Positions 1 to 12,639 of a DNA stretch of 64,000 nt are shown in pieces. The stretch is from Teleogryllus oceanicus. Its lineage: Eukaryota; Arthropoda; Insecta; Orthoptera; Gryllidae. Position 1 is the stretch's first letter. Each line of letters opens with the position of its first letter. Below the pieces are notes generated by a model. That model searched no databases. It was given only the letters and a program-made list of their open reading frames with translations, and was not told the origin of the DNA. Location of the stretch: NCBI GenBank assembly GCA_964035755.1, contig CAXIVR010000001.1, positions 255,864,410 to 255,928,409 on the forward strand, written 5' to 3'. The position numbers were made by a program, and so were the translations under genes.

Positions 1-505
1 TGTAAACTTGTGTCATGATATAAGGCGAGTCGGCTCAGTTCAGTGTAATAAAAAAGTGCAAAGGTAGAATAAAAGCATGAATATCACGTTAAAAAAGGAT
101 TTTGTTTGAGCCCAGTAGTATATACAACTCATTGGAGGGCAAATGAAACGGTCAGTCGCGTAATTTCAATTTGAGGTCAATGCAATTTATAAAAGAAAAA
201 CACCAACCACTCCGTTTTTTTTTTTTCACGGAAAAGACGCTCAAAATTCTCTTTAACTTTCGTTGAACTCGCTCAATTTTCAAAAATGGCAACAGTTAGA
301 ATTGACGCGAGAAAGTGTGTGGTGTTGTAGTACCACTAGTTTCACTTGCCATTTGTTGAAATTATAGTTCGAAATTTTCGACCGTCTGTGATGCGCCCAT
401 CACACAAGTACGTACTGTGAAGACAGCGGTGCTCTAGTTAGCTTTTAAATTTAAAACAACGGAATAAATTGGCCCCAACAAAGAGATTTTAAGCAATTAT
501 CGTAG
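1..505. other. AT-rich intergenic, nothing recognised
   Basis: No reading frame resembling a known protein, no RNA gene and no transposon terminus is visible here. A short T run occurs near 218. This is ordinary AT-rich flank of the foldback element that starts near 506. Confidence 0.5.
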
Positions 506-1434
506 GTAATTCCACGAGCGCTTTAGAAATTGTCGATAAATTCCCGACTCGCGAAGCGAGGAGGGGGTTTATCCGACAATTTCCAAAGCACGATGGTATT
601 TAAAATGACTATTCCATGAATGAAATTACGTCCAACAGAGTTCCGAAATGCGCCAAATATTGAAAATAACTGAAAGCATGTTAAAATGAAAGACGTGTTA
701 TAGTACATATGCATTTTATTGCACATCGATACAACGATTCGTCTCCTAAGATAAATGAGTTGCAGCTTATTATTGGTCAGTAGGGAGGAGCGATAAGAAA
801 AATCAGACAAAAAAGCGATAATTTGTTTGAGATACACTGCCCTGATTGGGGCATTTTATATGTTTAGTTAAACACTATTGATTCTAATCTCACGAGTGGA
901 ATAGTCAAAATAAATTTTACAACTTATATGGATTGATTGCGACGATGACTAAACACCAGTTTTGCCAATTCGGCGACGCCAATTTAAACGACTGCTCCAC
1001 TCCTGAAATTAAAACCAATAGTGTTTAACAATACATATAAAAGCCCTCCATCCGAGTGGTGTATCAGAAAAAGTTAATCGCTTTGTCTATTCGATGTTTC
1101 TTACCTCTTCTCCCTACTCACCAATCATAAACTTTGACTCGTCTATCTTAGGAGGCGGAATACGATTGCTATGTTGATGTCCAATAAACCTCATATATAC
1201 TACTAAGTTAACCTCTATACTAAACTAACCTCTACTACTATAACCTCTTTAATTTCAACATGGCTTTCGGTTATTTTCAATATTTGGCGCATATTGAAAT
1301 CCGTTGGGCATAATTTCATTTGCGGAATAGTCCTATTAAATACCACTTGAGTTTCAGAAATTCTCTGATGAATCCCCTCCTCGCTTCGCGAGTCGGGGAT
1401 TAATCCAGAAATTCCCAAGCACTCGTCGTATTAC
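506..1434. mobile_element. Foldback (long inverted repeat) element
   Basis: The left arm (about 506-900) and the right arm (about 1000-1434) are inverted copies of each other, diverged but alignable along almost their whole length. Shared landmarks are CTCGCGAAGCGAGG (left near 549, inverted near 1378), GCGCCAAATATTGAAAATAA (left near 651, inverted near 1272) and CTCCTAAGATA (left near 743, inverted near 1144). The spacer near 900-1000 is unique. No transposase is encoded, and the open frames in the arms are by-products. Outer flanks differ, so 506 and 1434 are the approximate ends. Superfamily not determined; a non-autonomous DNA transposon is the likeliest class. Confidence 0.75.
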
Positions 1435-2048
1435 ATATGATAAATCTCCATATTTGGCACGTTTGTCAACGAGAAATAATAATAACTTTTGTAAAAACTA
1501 AGTATATTGAAGAAAGGATTTAGCGACTTTCTAACTCCTCTTTGGCGATAAGAATACATTTATTCTATAAATGATACAGGAATTATTACTGTGTATACCA
1601 ACATCAGTGTATATTCAAATACATTCAATATTAACCCATTATGACCTAATCCTTGAAACGAAAATATTGAATTTTCAATTATATAAACATGAAATATCAA
1701 GCAGAAATATACGTAACAAACACTATAAGGATATCAATATATGAAAATTGTGAAAATAAAAAATAGTATACAGTAAACCAATATAAAAAGATTAGCTCAC
1801 AGACTGATAATTTGCAAATCAAGGTATACAGAGACCAACGTGTAATTTTTTGCACTTTGTTCTTCCAACTGAGGTACAGTAGTTCTCAGCACAACGCTTT
1901 CTTTTTCCATTGCGGACTGGTTCGACATAGAGATCTACTCCGTCATAGCGAACACCTGAAAGTACTCTTCCACCTGACTTCAATTCAGAACGACGTCCTG
2001 CCCCTTTAGAGGAATTTTTATTACGAGTCAGTATGTTTGAACTATTTC

Positions 2049-2477
2049 TCATCTGAAAGCTAATTGGGAAATGCTGGATCCTTGTTTCTCATTATTATCC
2101 ATTATTATTATTATCTCATTATGAACACATACGTCCACTAACCAAGTAACGATGGGCCACCACCACTTTTTCCCCCTTATTCCTATCCTGTAGGTTTCAA
2201 CATCGGCGTCCATTTGATCCGTACCACCCATAAAATTGTTGTGTTTTGCTATGATATTTGGACGATCCACTTTTATAATTTTCCTTTGTGATCTGCAATA
2301 ACGTTTAACAGGTGTCACAGGATGTACACTATGTGTGGGGGTCGCGACAGTGACAATGTTCTTATCCATCCATCGAGTGAGGTTTATCTCTTCTTCTACA
2401 CTGACTGCTGCCTCAAATGTTCCTCTTGGCGTCTTTTTCATCTCCCCAGGCTTTGAAATTGGGCAATCTTTTAGCAC
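2049..2477 (-). pseudogene. piggyBac transposase, C-terminal part
   Basis: This 142-residue open fragment contains the conserved piggyBac C-terminal stretch: a DKNIVTVAT-like strand, then the NNFMGGTDQMD motif followed by RIGIRGKKWWWP. The family protein (DDE_Tnp_1_7) catalyses cut-and-paste transposition at TTAA. The usual cysteine-rich tail of piggyBac transposases is not visible after the frame ends. It belongs to the same broken gene as the fragments at 2666-3070 and 3999-4112, and all lie inside the TTAA-flanked element. Confidence 0.9.
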
Positions 2478-2665
2478 CCTATTCTGACGTTTTGTGCCTG
2501 TCCTTTCATACCCTCAACTTTTCATATGACATAAAGGACTCATTCCTGTAAATAAATTGTCAAAGTATAGTCTGAAAGGCAGTTGTTTTATAGAATTTGG
2601 AAATGTGTCAAGCATTTGCAACATTGGGGCAACTGCTTTACCATCATCTGCTTCATACTGCTCAT

Positions 2666-3070
2666 TCACATTTGGAATCGGCCTTGGTATATTTCAAAGT
2701 ACCCTACCTTGGTGTTTAGACACCAAGCCTTGTAAACGAAGCGAATAGGCTTTCTCCAGATGCACTGATTACAACCATGCCAGCCGAAATATTCAATCAT
2801 ACTCTCATCACAACATATTTCTTTTTCAGGAATGAAATGTTCAATAAACCGTTCCTTTGCCATATCCATGAATGGTCTCAGTTTTGACATTTTGTAATCT
2901 TTATTCAAATTGCTGTTGTCGGCACAGTGACGCATTATTTCAACAAATCTATCTCGTCTCATGGCATTATATACTAAAATATTTCTCATGTCACTCGAAG
3001 AATCCCAAAAATATCGTTTCCCAGGCAATTGAACATACCCAGACAAAATTAGAATACAAATAAAACACAT
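2666..3070 (-). pseudogene. piggyBac transposase, central DDE part
   Basis: A 134-residue fragment covering the catalytic core of the piggyBac transposase. Visible landmarks are RYFWDSSSDMRNILV, RRDRFVEIMRHCADN, LRPFMD, and ICCDESMIEYFGWH, where the D of CCDESM is the expected first catalytic aspartate. The gap between this fragment and 2477 has lost an open frame. Reading upstream on the minus strand, coding similarity continues to about 3160 and then meets the inserted hairpin. Inactive as read. Confidence 0.9.
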
Positions 3071-3165
3071 TTCTTCAACCGTAATGCCTGGAAAAGGTAG
3101 GTTTTTCCAAAGAGCATAATTTTTTGACTATTGAAGCAAATAATCAAACATTTCGGAGTAAAAAA

Positions 3166-3255
3166 AGAGTTCAAAAGCTTCGGTGCATGTAAGATCCATA
3201 TACGCAATAAATTAGGCGTATATGGATCTTACATGCACTGAAGCTTTTGAACTCT
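3166..3255. repeat. Near-perfect 40-bp inverted repeat hairpin
   Basis: Arms 3166-3205 and 3216-3255 are inverted copies with a single mismatch and a 10-base loop. The motif CCATATACGCAATAAATTAG recurs just downstream at 3264-3284 with one change, so three related segments lie in tandem or inverted order. The hairpin interrupts the piggyBac transposase gene and abuts the SINE. Confidence 0.85.
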
Positions 3256-3285
3256 ATTTTGACTCCATATACGCACTAAATTAGG

Positions 3286-3857
3286 ACCGGGAGCGGTAGC
3301 TCAGTGCATCAACTGATGTCACTGCAGCACTTCTGACCGGGAAGTCCTAGGTTCGAGTCCTGACGGCGACAGGATTTTCGACACTAGCTTTTCAGCTAGG
3401 TCGAACTCAGTCGCTGTCTAGAGGAGAATTCTAGCGGCCAGCTGCTTTGATCGGTAGTTTTCCGTGGTTTCTCCGATCAACACCAGGCGAATGCCGGAGC
3501 AGTACCCTACCAAACGGGCCACGGACCGCGCGCGATCTGTCCGTCCTCTTCCTTGTCCTATCCTCTCCCCCCCCCACACACACACACTAACATGCAATAT
3601 ACTACCACATATTCCGGGAGACCGGTCGGGAGCTTAGAGCTTGTCCCGGCTGGGGCGGTGCCCTGCTGGTGGGAGAGTCCTGGTTAGGGGGAAACCTCAG
3701 TAGCCGACGGTAGGTCGGCGCCGGATCTCATCATCCAGCGGAGGAAGATCACCGCCATCTCCCGAGAAAAAAACACGCAGCACACTAACGGGACTAATGA
3801 CCAAAGCAATTGACGCGCCCGGAAACACGAAAAAAATCAATCAATCAATCAATCAAA
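3286..3857 (+). mobile_element. tRNA-derived SINE, 572 bp, with target duplication
   Basis: The head looks like a tRNA gene: a box A region at about 3292-3306 (GCGGTAGCTCAGTGC) and a perfect box B, GGTTCGAGTCC, at 3350-3360. The body runs about 470 bp and ends in a TCAA repeat tail at 3837-3856. An 11-bp target duplication, ACTAAATTAGG, flanks it at 3275-3285 and 3858-3868. A diverged relative lies inverted at 13890-14393. SINEs are copied by a partner LINE and have no protein. This copy inserted after the piggyBac element and after or with the hairpin. Confidence 0.88.
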
Positions 3858-3998
3858 ACTAAATTAGGTTCAAGAAATAAAACTTTTTTTTTTTTCAGGG
3901 AAATCCTCGAGCGACCATTTACGTAATGCAGAAATATTCTTCTTCCCACTTAAGCAGCTGCTTACAATTGCTTATTACTCAAATTGTCCAGAAAAAAC

Positions 3999-4112
3999 TC
4001 ATAATTCATCTCCAGAATCATCTGATTCTTCTCGCACCTCTGGACGTTCCATAAACACATCTGTAATATTCATCTTCTATTAAATCTATAATTTCCTTCA
4101 AAGTCAGCGACG
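3999..4112 (-). pseudogene. piggyBac transposase, acidic N-terminal part
   Basis: Two overlapping minus-strand frames here read as the acidic N-terminus usual for piggyBac transposases. One has SLTLKEIIDLIEDE (about 4067-4112) and the next has DVFMERPEVREESDDSGDE (3999-4073), so a frame change lies between them. It is separated from the central part by the SINE and hairpin insertions at 3166-3857. Position and composition fit, but short acidic segments are weak evidence alone. Confidence 0.6.
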
Positions 4113-4521
4113 AAAAATTCGAAAAGAGCAAACATAACCTAACATTATCTCGTACCTAGCGTGACCATATGGTCACACCAGAATTTAACTTTAAATGTAT
4201 TCCTATGTAAACTGATTTTATCATTTGAAATTTTGATATTTCACGACCCATACATTTAACTGAAGGAATAATATAGAAAAATTGAAGAAACATTTCTATT
4301 TCGTAGAAAAAAAAGCTCACCTTTCATTACGCGCCAGTTTCTCGGCACCACACCTAGAATACCGCCTGAAAACTACGTACTCAAACAAATAAAAGTCAAC
4401 ATAAACACAATAATACCAACTTTGATAAGTAAAATAATGTTTTCGATGTCGATTATTTTACTTAATAAGCGACACATCGTGAAGCGTAACCATATGGTCA
4501 AGCTAGGTCATAATGGGTTAA

Positions 4522-5271
4522 TAAATTATTGACAGTGCTTGCATTTAAATGCTTGCATTTACTTACGGCTCGCGCGTAAAATTTACTAACAAACAACGTC
4601 CTGACGAAAATAGTGAATATCTGTGAAAATTAAAATAATAAAAAAACTATTGACTGAGAAAACTGCTTTCGCGCGGAGGAAGGATCGTAAAAAAAATTGT
4701 CTTGAGGCCTGTGAAATCTATGGGCTATGATATCTATAATTATCACTCTCAATTTTAGTTGTCTCTGCGAGTGCGGTAAAAGTGTTTACTTATTTATATT
4801 GTGTTCTGTAAATTATATTTTTACATTTTTTAACGAACTCCGGATTATCACAGTATTTTTGTAGCCGTGGAAGCCTCGGTCCCAATTACCGCAGATAACC
4901 GCGAGTCCACTGTACTACTCAAATTTTAGTAGTGTTTCAGAGGAATGCTATAACGCTCCTTGAACAAATAATCATTGTGCAAACCAAAACAAATATTAGC
5001 AACCAAGGGCTAATCAGTTTTCCCAGACTAGACAGTTTGGTTTCATCATACCAAATCCCCAAAAGCGGATCAGAACGGCTTTTCGGTACCAGTGCAAAGC
5101 TGCGCTCACCGTTAGCGGCAAAACCTGAATGAATTGCTTCAAGACTTAAGACCTTTTAGCAGCATGGGTATATGTTTATATCTTGTAAATAAGGAGATTA
5201 TAAGTTCAATGTCAAATTGTTATTTTTAGAACTGGACAAAGCGAGTTAGCGTTATCTCAAAACTGTATGGT
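4522..5271. other. Intergenic, nothing recognised
   Basis: Between the piggyBac and hAT elements. A 66-codon open frame at 4932-5132 on the plus strand resembles nothing I recognise. No RNA gene or transposon end is seen. Confidence 0.45.
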
Positions 5272-6231
5272 GTTGGAATTAGAAATGGGCTTAACAGGTT
5301 TTCTTCAATAACTGTTATCACAAAAGCAGCTTACTCGCAATAACTGTAATTAATAACAGTTGAAAAATAACAGGTCCATGACCAGCAACCTAACATGGCC
5401 GACTGCTAAGAGTTAAAGCGGTTGTAGCTACTGCTAAGAGTTAAACCACGTAAAACGAATAATGTTGGTAGCACCGTAAAGCTTGTACAGCTACCTTACG
5501 GCGCTTTCTTGTACTACTTTCCCTAACATGTTTGGACAGAGAAGCAGTTGATATGAACGAGACTGGATGAACTGCCAATGATGAATAGTAATTCATATAA
5601 TGTGTAGCGAATGTGTATAGAATATAGAATATTACTAAAATGAAAGTGATTCGGGTTCAGATTGCAAATATTCTTTCAAATATGCAACTTGTGCATAGTG
5701 AAGTGACGAATGCCAAATATAATGAGGAGAAATATTGGTTTTGCTTACCTATAGCTAAAGTGTTAATGACTGTCGAATATCAGGTATTATAATGTGAGTT
5801 ATTTGACCGTAACTCATTTTATTTTATCGGACCTAGGGAAATATTAGTTGATCTCACATACGCAGCAATGGGACAGAAATAAGTTAACATATTGGACGGA
5901 CTTATTAAAGGACAAATATCTTGTTGTAGTGTATACAATAAAATATATTTGGCACATGGTGTGTAATAAACGATTATGTATTAATGAATATAATTTGAAT
6001 ACTGCAAATCATTATTGTTTAGCTGCGTGAAGCTGTTATCGTATAAAATGGTTGCCACAAAAGCTTGTAGTAGTTCGGATTAGGCCCAGTAGGTTGCAGT
6101 TCTATGCATTTCAACCGATAACTGCCAATAACAGGATAAACGAAATAACTGTTATTTCGCGTAACAGTTACGAAACGTTAACGGTTAAGAAATAACAGTT
6201 TAGCTGTTAAGAGCACATCCCTAATTGGAAT
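5272..6231. mobile_element. Non-autonomous hAT element with 8-bp duplication
   Basis: The element body is 5280-6223 (944 bp). It begins TAGAAATGGGC and its right end, read inverted, begins TAGGGATGTGC. Both ends continue with TTAACAG and repeated TAACTGTTA-type motifs. The flanks GTTGGAAT (5272-5279) and ATTGGAAT (6224-6231) match at 7 of 8 positions, which fits the 8-bp target duplication of hAT elements. No transposase frame is present, so it would need one in trans. Subterminal AACAGTTA/TAACTGTT repeats are candidate transposase binding sites. Confidence 0.78.
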
Positions 6232-6446
6232 ATGATAACCAGCTGCTCCTCCTTCGGTCTCAAGATTTTCTTGTTCTGATAGCGTTCGTTGCTGCTCGTT
6301 CTCGTTGCTGATTTATATCAGTTAAACGAAGTTCAGACACTACTTTTAAATGGTATTTTAAAATGAAAATCGTGTGTACTATTCTGTTCCAAATAAGGTA
6401 CATACATGTAAAAATAAATATTTTATTGTGAATTTCGTTAATCTCT

Positions 6447-6455
<9 letters not shown>

Positions 6456-6526
<71 letters not shown>
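6456..6526. repeat. Compound microsatellite CT/AT/AC
   Basis: Runs of CT (6456-6478), AT (about 6479-6514) and AC (to 6526) follow one another. The open frames crossing it are products of the repeat. The flanks 6232-6455 and 6527-7130 show no gene I can support. Confidence 0.95.
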
Positions 6527-7130
6527 GGAGCACACCATCAAAAATTCCCGCAGTGCGTCGGGCATTTACAATTCTTCCAATCAGGCGTCGTTATCTTTAA
6601 GTGAGCTTCGCTCCGCGTGGGCGTTACCTTCGACGTCCGACAGTTCACTGTCGATCTGCCGTCAAACCTGTCGAGTTGATTTAATTCAATTGTCCTTTGT
6701 ATACTAATACCAGACTGCACGTTAGGGAGCATAGAGGCAAGTCTACGACAAAGAAAAAGATTGTGGATCTGGGACACAAAATCATACATTCTTTAACCAT
6801 AAGTAAACACGTACAAAGAAAAACAAAACGAATGCCAACAACACCTCTGCCTGGCTTCAAGTGAATAATTTTTACAAAAATAAATATTTCATGAGCTCAT
6901 GGTAATTCACAATTAACATTAAGGTTAAACACTTCCCTCAATAATGTCGGCAATATCATGCACACAAGTATTGCAAGCAACTTTAAGATTTCATTACAAA
7001 TCAAAAGTTTTGTTTTTGTTCCTCACTAAATTCAATTTCATTGAATGTTTCAATTAAATCAGTTCTTTGATTTTTGTCCCAAATTTGTATAGTATCCATT
7101 TAATTATGCAAGATTTTAAATATCCCTGTC

Positions 7131-9162
<2,032 letters not shown>

Positions 9163-9326
9163 ATGAATTTTTAATTTAATTTCGGCACTAGGCTTGTGCT
9201 TGGAACTCCATCTTTTGAGTTCATCTGAACATGTGCTCCCACCGGCACTTTGACCGCGGTCTCGCCTGATTCGGGAATCGAACTCAGTCCATTGACGCGT
9301 TAACGTGACATCACTGACGCCACAGT
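9163..9326 (-). mobile_element. tRNA-derived SINE (second family)
   Basis: Read on the minus strand, a tRNA-like head starts near 9326: box A-like TGTGGCGTCAGTGATGTC, then box B-like GAGTTCGATTCCC near 9274-9286. The body continues through 9240-9190 and reaches an A- and T-rich AAATTAAATTAAAAATT segment at about 9163-9185. The sequence differs from the 3286-3857 family. The 3' boundary is uncertain because no target duplication was found. Confidence 0.55.
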
Positions 9327-10326
9327 GGGTCCTTTTGTCGTCCCGTGTCCGGCCTGGATGAACGAGAAGGCGACGGTCAAGGCGTGTCGTTGGTTCCCGT
9401 CATCATACAATATCGCCACGGACGGCTGTGATCGAGTCGGGCACGCGCCCGCTTCCTCCGCCCCCCGCTGCACCGCAGGCTCCTCCGGCGCCCAGCGGTT
9501 CAGGAAGGAAGTCATCACCACTTAATACAGTAAGAACTTTGTGGTGGATCCGTGTTCGGGAAAGTGTCAACTCTTTTCCCCGCTGACATGCGGAAAGACT
9601 GTGCAACCAAGGAAGCTGAGAAAGTAGATACCACCAATAAGGCAAATTATTTGCAGTGGCAAATTATTTTTTGTGATAACTTCAATCAGAGTAGGAAGCC
9701 GCAAGAACTCAATCATAAATTGAAATAATTTTGTGAAATCATTCAGTGACATGCTCATCATCTTAATTTTTAATTAAATGTGTTGTGAAATTTATTCTGT
9801 TTTGTGTGTATATATAATACATATGTGTGTGTATATACACACGCTTGCACCAAAACCTTGCTAAGTTGTCATATAGCCGGGAGAGAAAACTCAAGTCCAA
9901 TTTCCAAAAAGCCGTTAACCTGAATATGTCCATAAACGCAGCGCGGTCACCAGATACGAACGAGGCACAATCCTGTAGTCACTGAACTTCACCAGACCGG
10001 CACCTTCGAAAGTATTTCGAGATGACGGTTATTTGGAGGGTGCCGGCTAGACGGTCACTCAGTTGATTCGTTCAGACTCTCTCGACTCTTTCGACTGCTC
10101 TTGGTTGGCTCGTTAAAAAGCATGCCCCACTGTTAGCCGAGACAAACTCCCCTGCCTCGGGATTGTTGGAGCTAGTCTCGCGCTTGCAACATCTCCAGTT
10201 ACCTTCCAAGAGCGAGTGCCGCCTATTCGCCATACACAACGTGTTAAAACATAGGCCATGTTAAAGTAAGCCCGCTTACATCCATATTCTTATATATTTT
10301 AAAAATAAATAGCGTTGTACTTACGG
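9327..10326. other. Intergenic, nothing recognised
   Basis: GC-rich to about 9520, then AT-rich. A palindromic TATGTGTGTGTATATACACAC-type tract lies near 9815-9842. Short open frames on both strands at 9300-9645 overlap one another and match nothing I know. Confidence 0.4.
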
Positions 10327-10375
10327 CAGTGGGGCCACGCTACCCTACGACACGCCTCGTAGCGTGGCCCCGCTG
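10327..10375. repeat. GC-rich perfect-stem hairpin
   Basis: Arms CAGTGGGGCCACGCTAC (10327-10343) and GTAGCGTGGCCCCGCTG (10359-10375) pair at 16 of 17 positions around a 15-base loop. No poly-T run or other sign of a bacterial-type terminator follows. It may be the tip of a small foldback or MITE. Confidence 0.75.
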
Positions 10376-11247
10376 AAGACCCAGCAGAGCGCTAGAACTG
10401 CGCCGTTTCCTCCGCAGCTTGCACGTCGCCTTCGTAGATCGCAATGACCTCCACCTCTTCTCTAGCAGCAGTTCACCCAAGTTACGCCTGCTCCCGTCTT
10501 CCGCTTTCTTTCTTCCTTCGTCATCCACCAATGGAATGCCAGTATACTCCTTTCGTCTTCGTTCTCGCTCGCTCGATATGTTTAACGCTCGCGTGCGTAA
10601 AATTCCTTGAACTCTGCAATTAATTTGTGGAGTTTAAATAGATTTGGCGTTGCCTACGACACTCGTTCGTTTCACAACTGCTTTCCCGATCTCAAAGTTC
10701 TTACTTGCAGTTTCAAATATGCAACTTCTATTATTTAATGGGCCGGCTACTTAATCCACTCCACAATACTGTTCAGACCTACTGGTTTAACTACTCTCTC
10801 AATACTTTCTACTAAATCACAGTTCTCTAAAATATGGCTGATTTTACAGTTTATCCTTGCAGCAAATGCAAATTACTATATCACGTACTCTCTTAACGAC
10901 CACGACACACACAGCGTCTCGAACTGGAAAAGAAACTATTCAGCCGGCGACTCGAACAAGATGAAGTTCTGCTCAGCTGTTCCCAATATTTATGTGACAA
11001 CCTTTTCACGTTAGGGGAGGTGAGACGTCATGCCCCTCCTAGGACTTATCCGGCATGCGTATCTGCCCCTGAAAACTCTTCGTGCTGCCACGGTCAGTGG
11101 ATACCAAATTGCGTTTCTGCTGACCACCGCGGCTTTTTTGAAATTCCGTATTCTTGCAACACGAAAGTTTCGCAAGTGGCTGGGACGTTTGCTGGGCATT
11201 ACCGAACGTCACTATATTATATATAGAGGTATTAATTAATTTCCTGG
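10376..11247. other. Intergenic, nothing recognised
   Basis: Moderate GC to 10600, then AT-rich. Overlapping short open frames at 11011-11239 on both strands have no recognisable content. Confidence 0.4.
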
Positions 11248-11610
11248 CTAATCATCGCTTTTAACACTATTTTGCTCCATTAATTCCGTATTCATTTCAT
11301 CCTGTTTTTCCGATAGCTCTTTACCAATGCTACCCTGCTTTTTCGATAGTTCATGAACGCATTTACTATATCTTTTATTCTCTCCCTCTAACAGTTCTTT
11401 CTTACTTTCTTTAAACACGAACCAATTACGCTCCTCAAATGTCGTCGTAATCGATTCCAAAACGTCCCTAAATATTTTGTCTTTTCTTCTTCCTGTTCTA
11501 TCCTTGCCTTTACTTTCCTGCGAGCACCCCCTATCTCAACCGATTCCTGCACCCTTTCTTCCAATTTCTGTTTGTCCAAATCGTCTAATTGCAACCGCGA
11601 CAACTGTTCA
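11248..11610 (-). pseudogene. Coiled-coil gag-like remnant
   Basis: Two overlapping minus-strand frames encode charged, heptad-like sequence. The upstream one (11388-11603) has LQLDDLDKQKLEERVQESVE and ARIEQEEEKTKYLG. The downstream one (11248-11460) has ELSKKQGSIGKELSEKQDEM. Highly charged coiled coils of this kind begin the gag polyproteins of some arthropod LTR elements. No capsid or zinc knuckle is visible and no LTR pair was found, so the assignment is tentative. It could also be a fragment of a host coiled-coil gene. Confidence 0.35.
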
Positions 11611-12432
11611 ATTAAATCTGCTCCTCACGCTTTCCTCCCCACACTCTTTTCAGTTTCCGATCCCCAATCACTTTTCAGTTTCCGATACATGTTCTTTTCG
11701 CCCTCCATTATCGAACCAAAATCGAAACACAATGTCAACTCCATACTCAATGATCACTTACAAATTTACCCTTCACGCACAACAATAAATCACTATTTTA
11801 ATGCAATTCAGTTCAACCTGTAATAAATGATGTTAAAAATACACAAACACACTTCCGTCCAGACGTCTTTCGCCCACCACCAGATTCACGTACCAGTCTT
11901 CTTAACGCCCACCACCAGATCCACGTCTCGTCTAACTTCACCCGCTTATCTCGCGACGCGAGTACGCGTATTGCCCAGTATCTCCGCGTGTGTTAGCGTG
12001 TCACCTCACTAATGCTTTACAACAACTCGCACAGTTCCGCAACCACAGCCATTATTCTGCTTCGTTCTAAATTTCACAGTTCTTAAAACCGTCTCGTATA
12101 GTGTTCTCCTTACACCACGTAGCCTCGCTACTCTATCACTTCCCCTTCTTCCTAACGCCTCAAGAACTACCGCTTCTCTCCGTCAACTATCTCGCTACCT
12201 TACTCGACTTCTCACCTCGGCGTCTCAGACATGAAGGGGCTCTTTTTCTCGCTGCTCCGCCGTTTAAATGGTGTAGTGACGTCACGGTACAACCCTACTG
12301 TTGCCCATATTGCGCACCGCCGCCGCGCTTCAGGCCGCAACTAATAGGTAGCGCTCTTTTGCGATCTGTACTCGGCGTTTTGTTATTCCTTCGCTCTCCA
12401 TATCTCCGCCGACGCTGCGTGGGCGTTGTGAA
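11611..12432. other. Pyrimidine-rich intergenic DNA
   Basis: The plus strand is rich in C and T. It contains short direct repeats: CTTTTCAGTTTCCGAT twice near 11647 and 11670, and CGCCCACCACCAGAT twice near 11871 and 11908. If the neighbouring gag-like remnant belongs to an LTR element on the minus strand, this could be its leader, but I see no LTR to prove it. Confidence 0.35.
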
Positions 12433-12510
12433 GTTTGTGGCGATGCCTCAAATGTCACTATATATATATAGTTTGTGGCGATGCCTCAAATGTCACTATA
12501 TATATATATT
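12433..12510. repeat. Two tandem 38-bp units
   Basis: GTTTGTGGCGATGCCTCAAA followed by TGTCAC and a short TA run occurs twice in succession (12433-12470 and 12471-12510). The second copy has a slightly longer TA run. Confidence 0.95.
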
Positions 12511-12639
12511 TCACCGAGTTGAAAGCGTCCCGCACACCTAGTGACTAGTTTCCTGTAATGATTCTCCTGCCGCGTCGTTCCCACAATCTTAACATCTGCC
12601 GTCGAAACCATTTTGTCGTTCGGTCAATCTCCGCCAGTA

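Larger units (their letters stand above)
1631..4521 (-). mobile_element. piggyBac element with TTAA flanks, disrupted
   Basis: The element body is 1635-4517. It is bounded by TTAA at 1631-1634 and 4518-4521 and by a perfect 14-bp terminal inverted repeat, CCCATTATGACCTA, at 1635-1648 and inverted at 4504-4517. TTAA duplication and CCC ends are hallmarks of piggyBac. The transposase reads on the minus strand from about 4110 to 2049 and is broken by frame changes and by inserted DNA at about 3166-3857 (a hairpin plus a SINE). The right subterminal region carries palindromes built on ACCATATGGT at 4161-4176 and 4489-4498. The element cannot encode an active transposase as read. Confidence 0.93.

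Noticed and set aside
523..837. 104-codon minus-strand frame
   Set aside because: It lies inside a foldback arm, and the matching arm at 1215-1418 encodes a different, broken reading.
3290..3362. A tRNA gene
   Set aside because: Box A- and box B-like motifs are present but no acceptor or anticodon arms close. The unit continues for 500 bp into a TCAA tail with a target duplication, so it is a SINE.
6374..6707. Open frames rich in Ser/Leu/Ile/Tyr
   Set aside because: They arise from the CT/AT/AC microsatellite in several frames and both strands.
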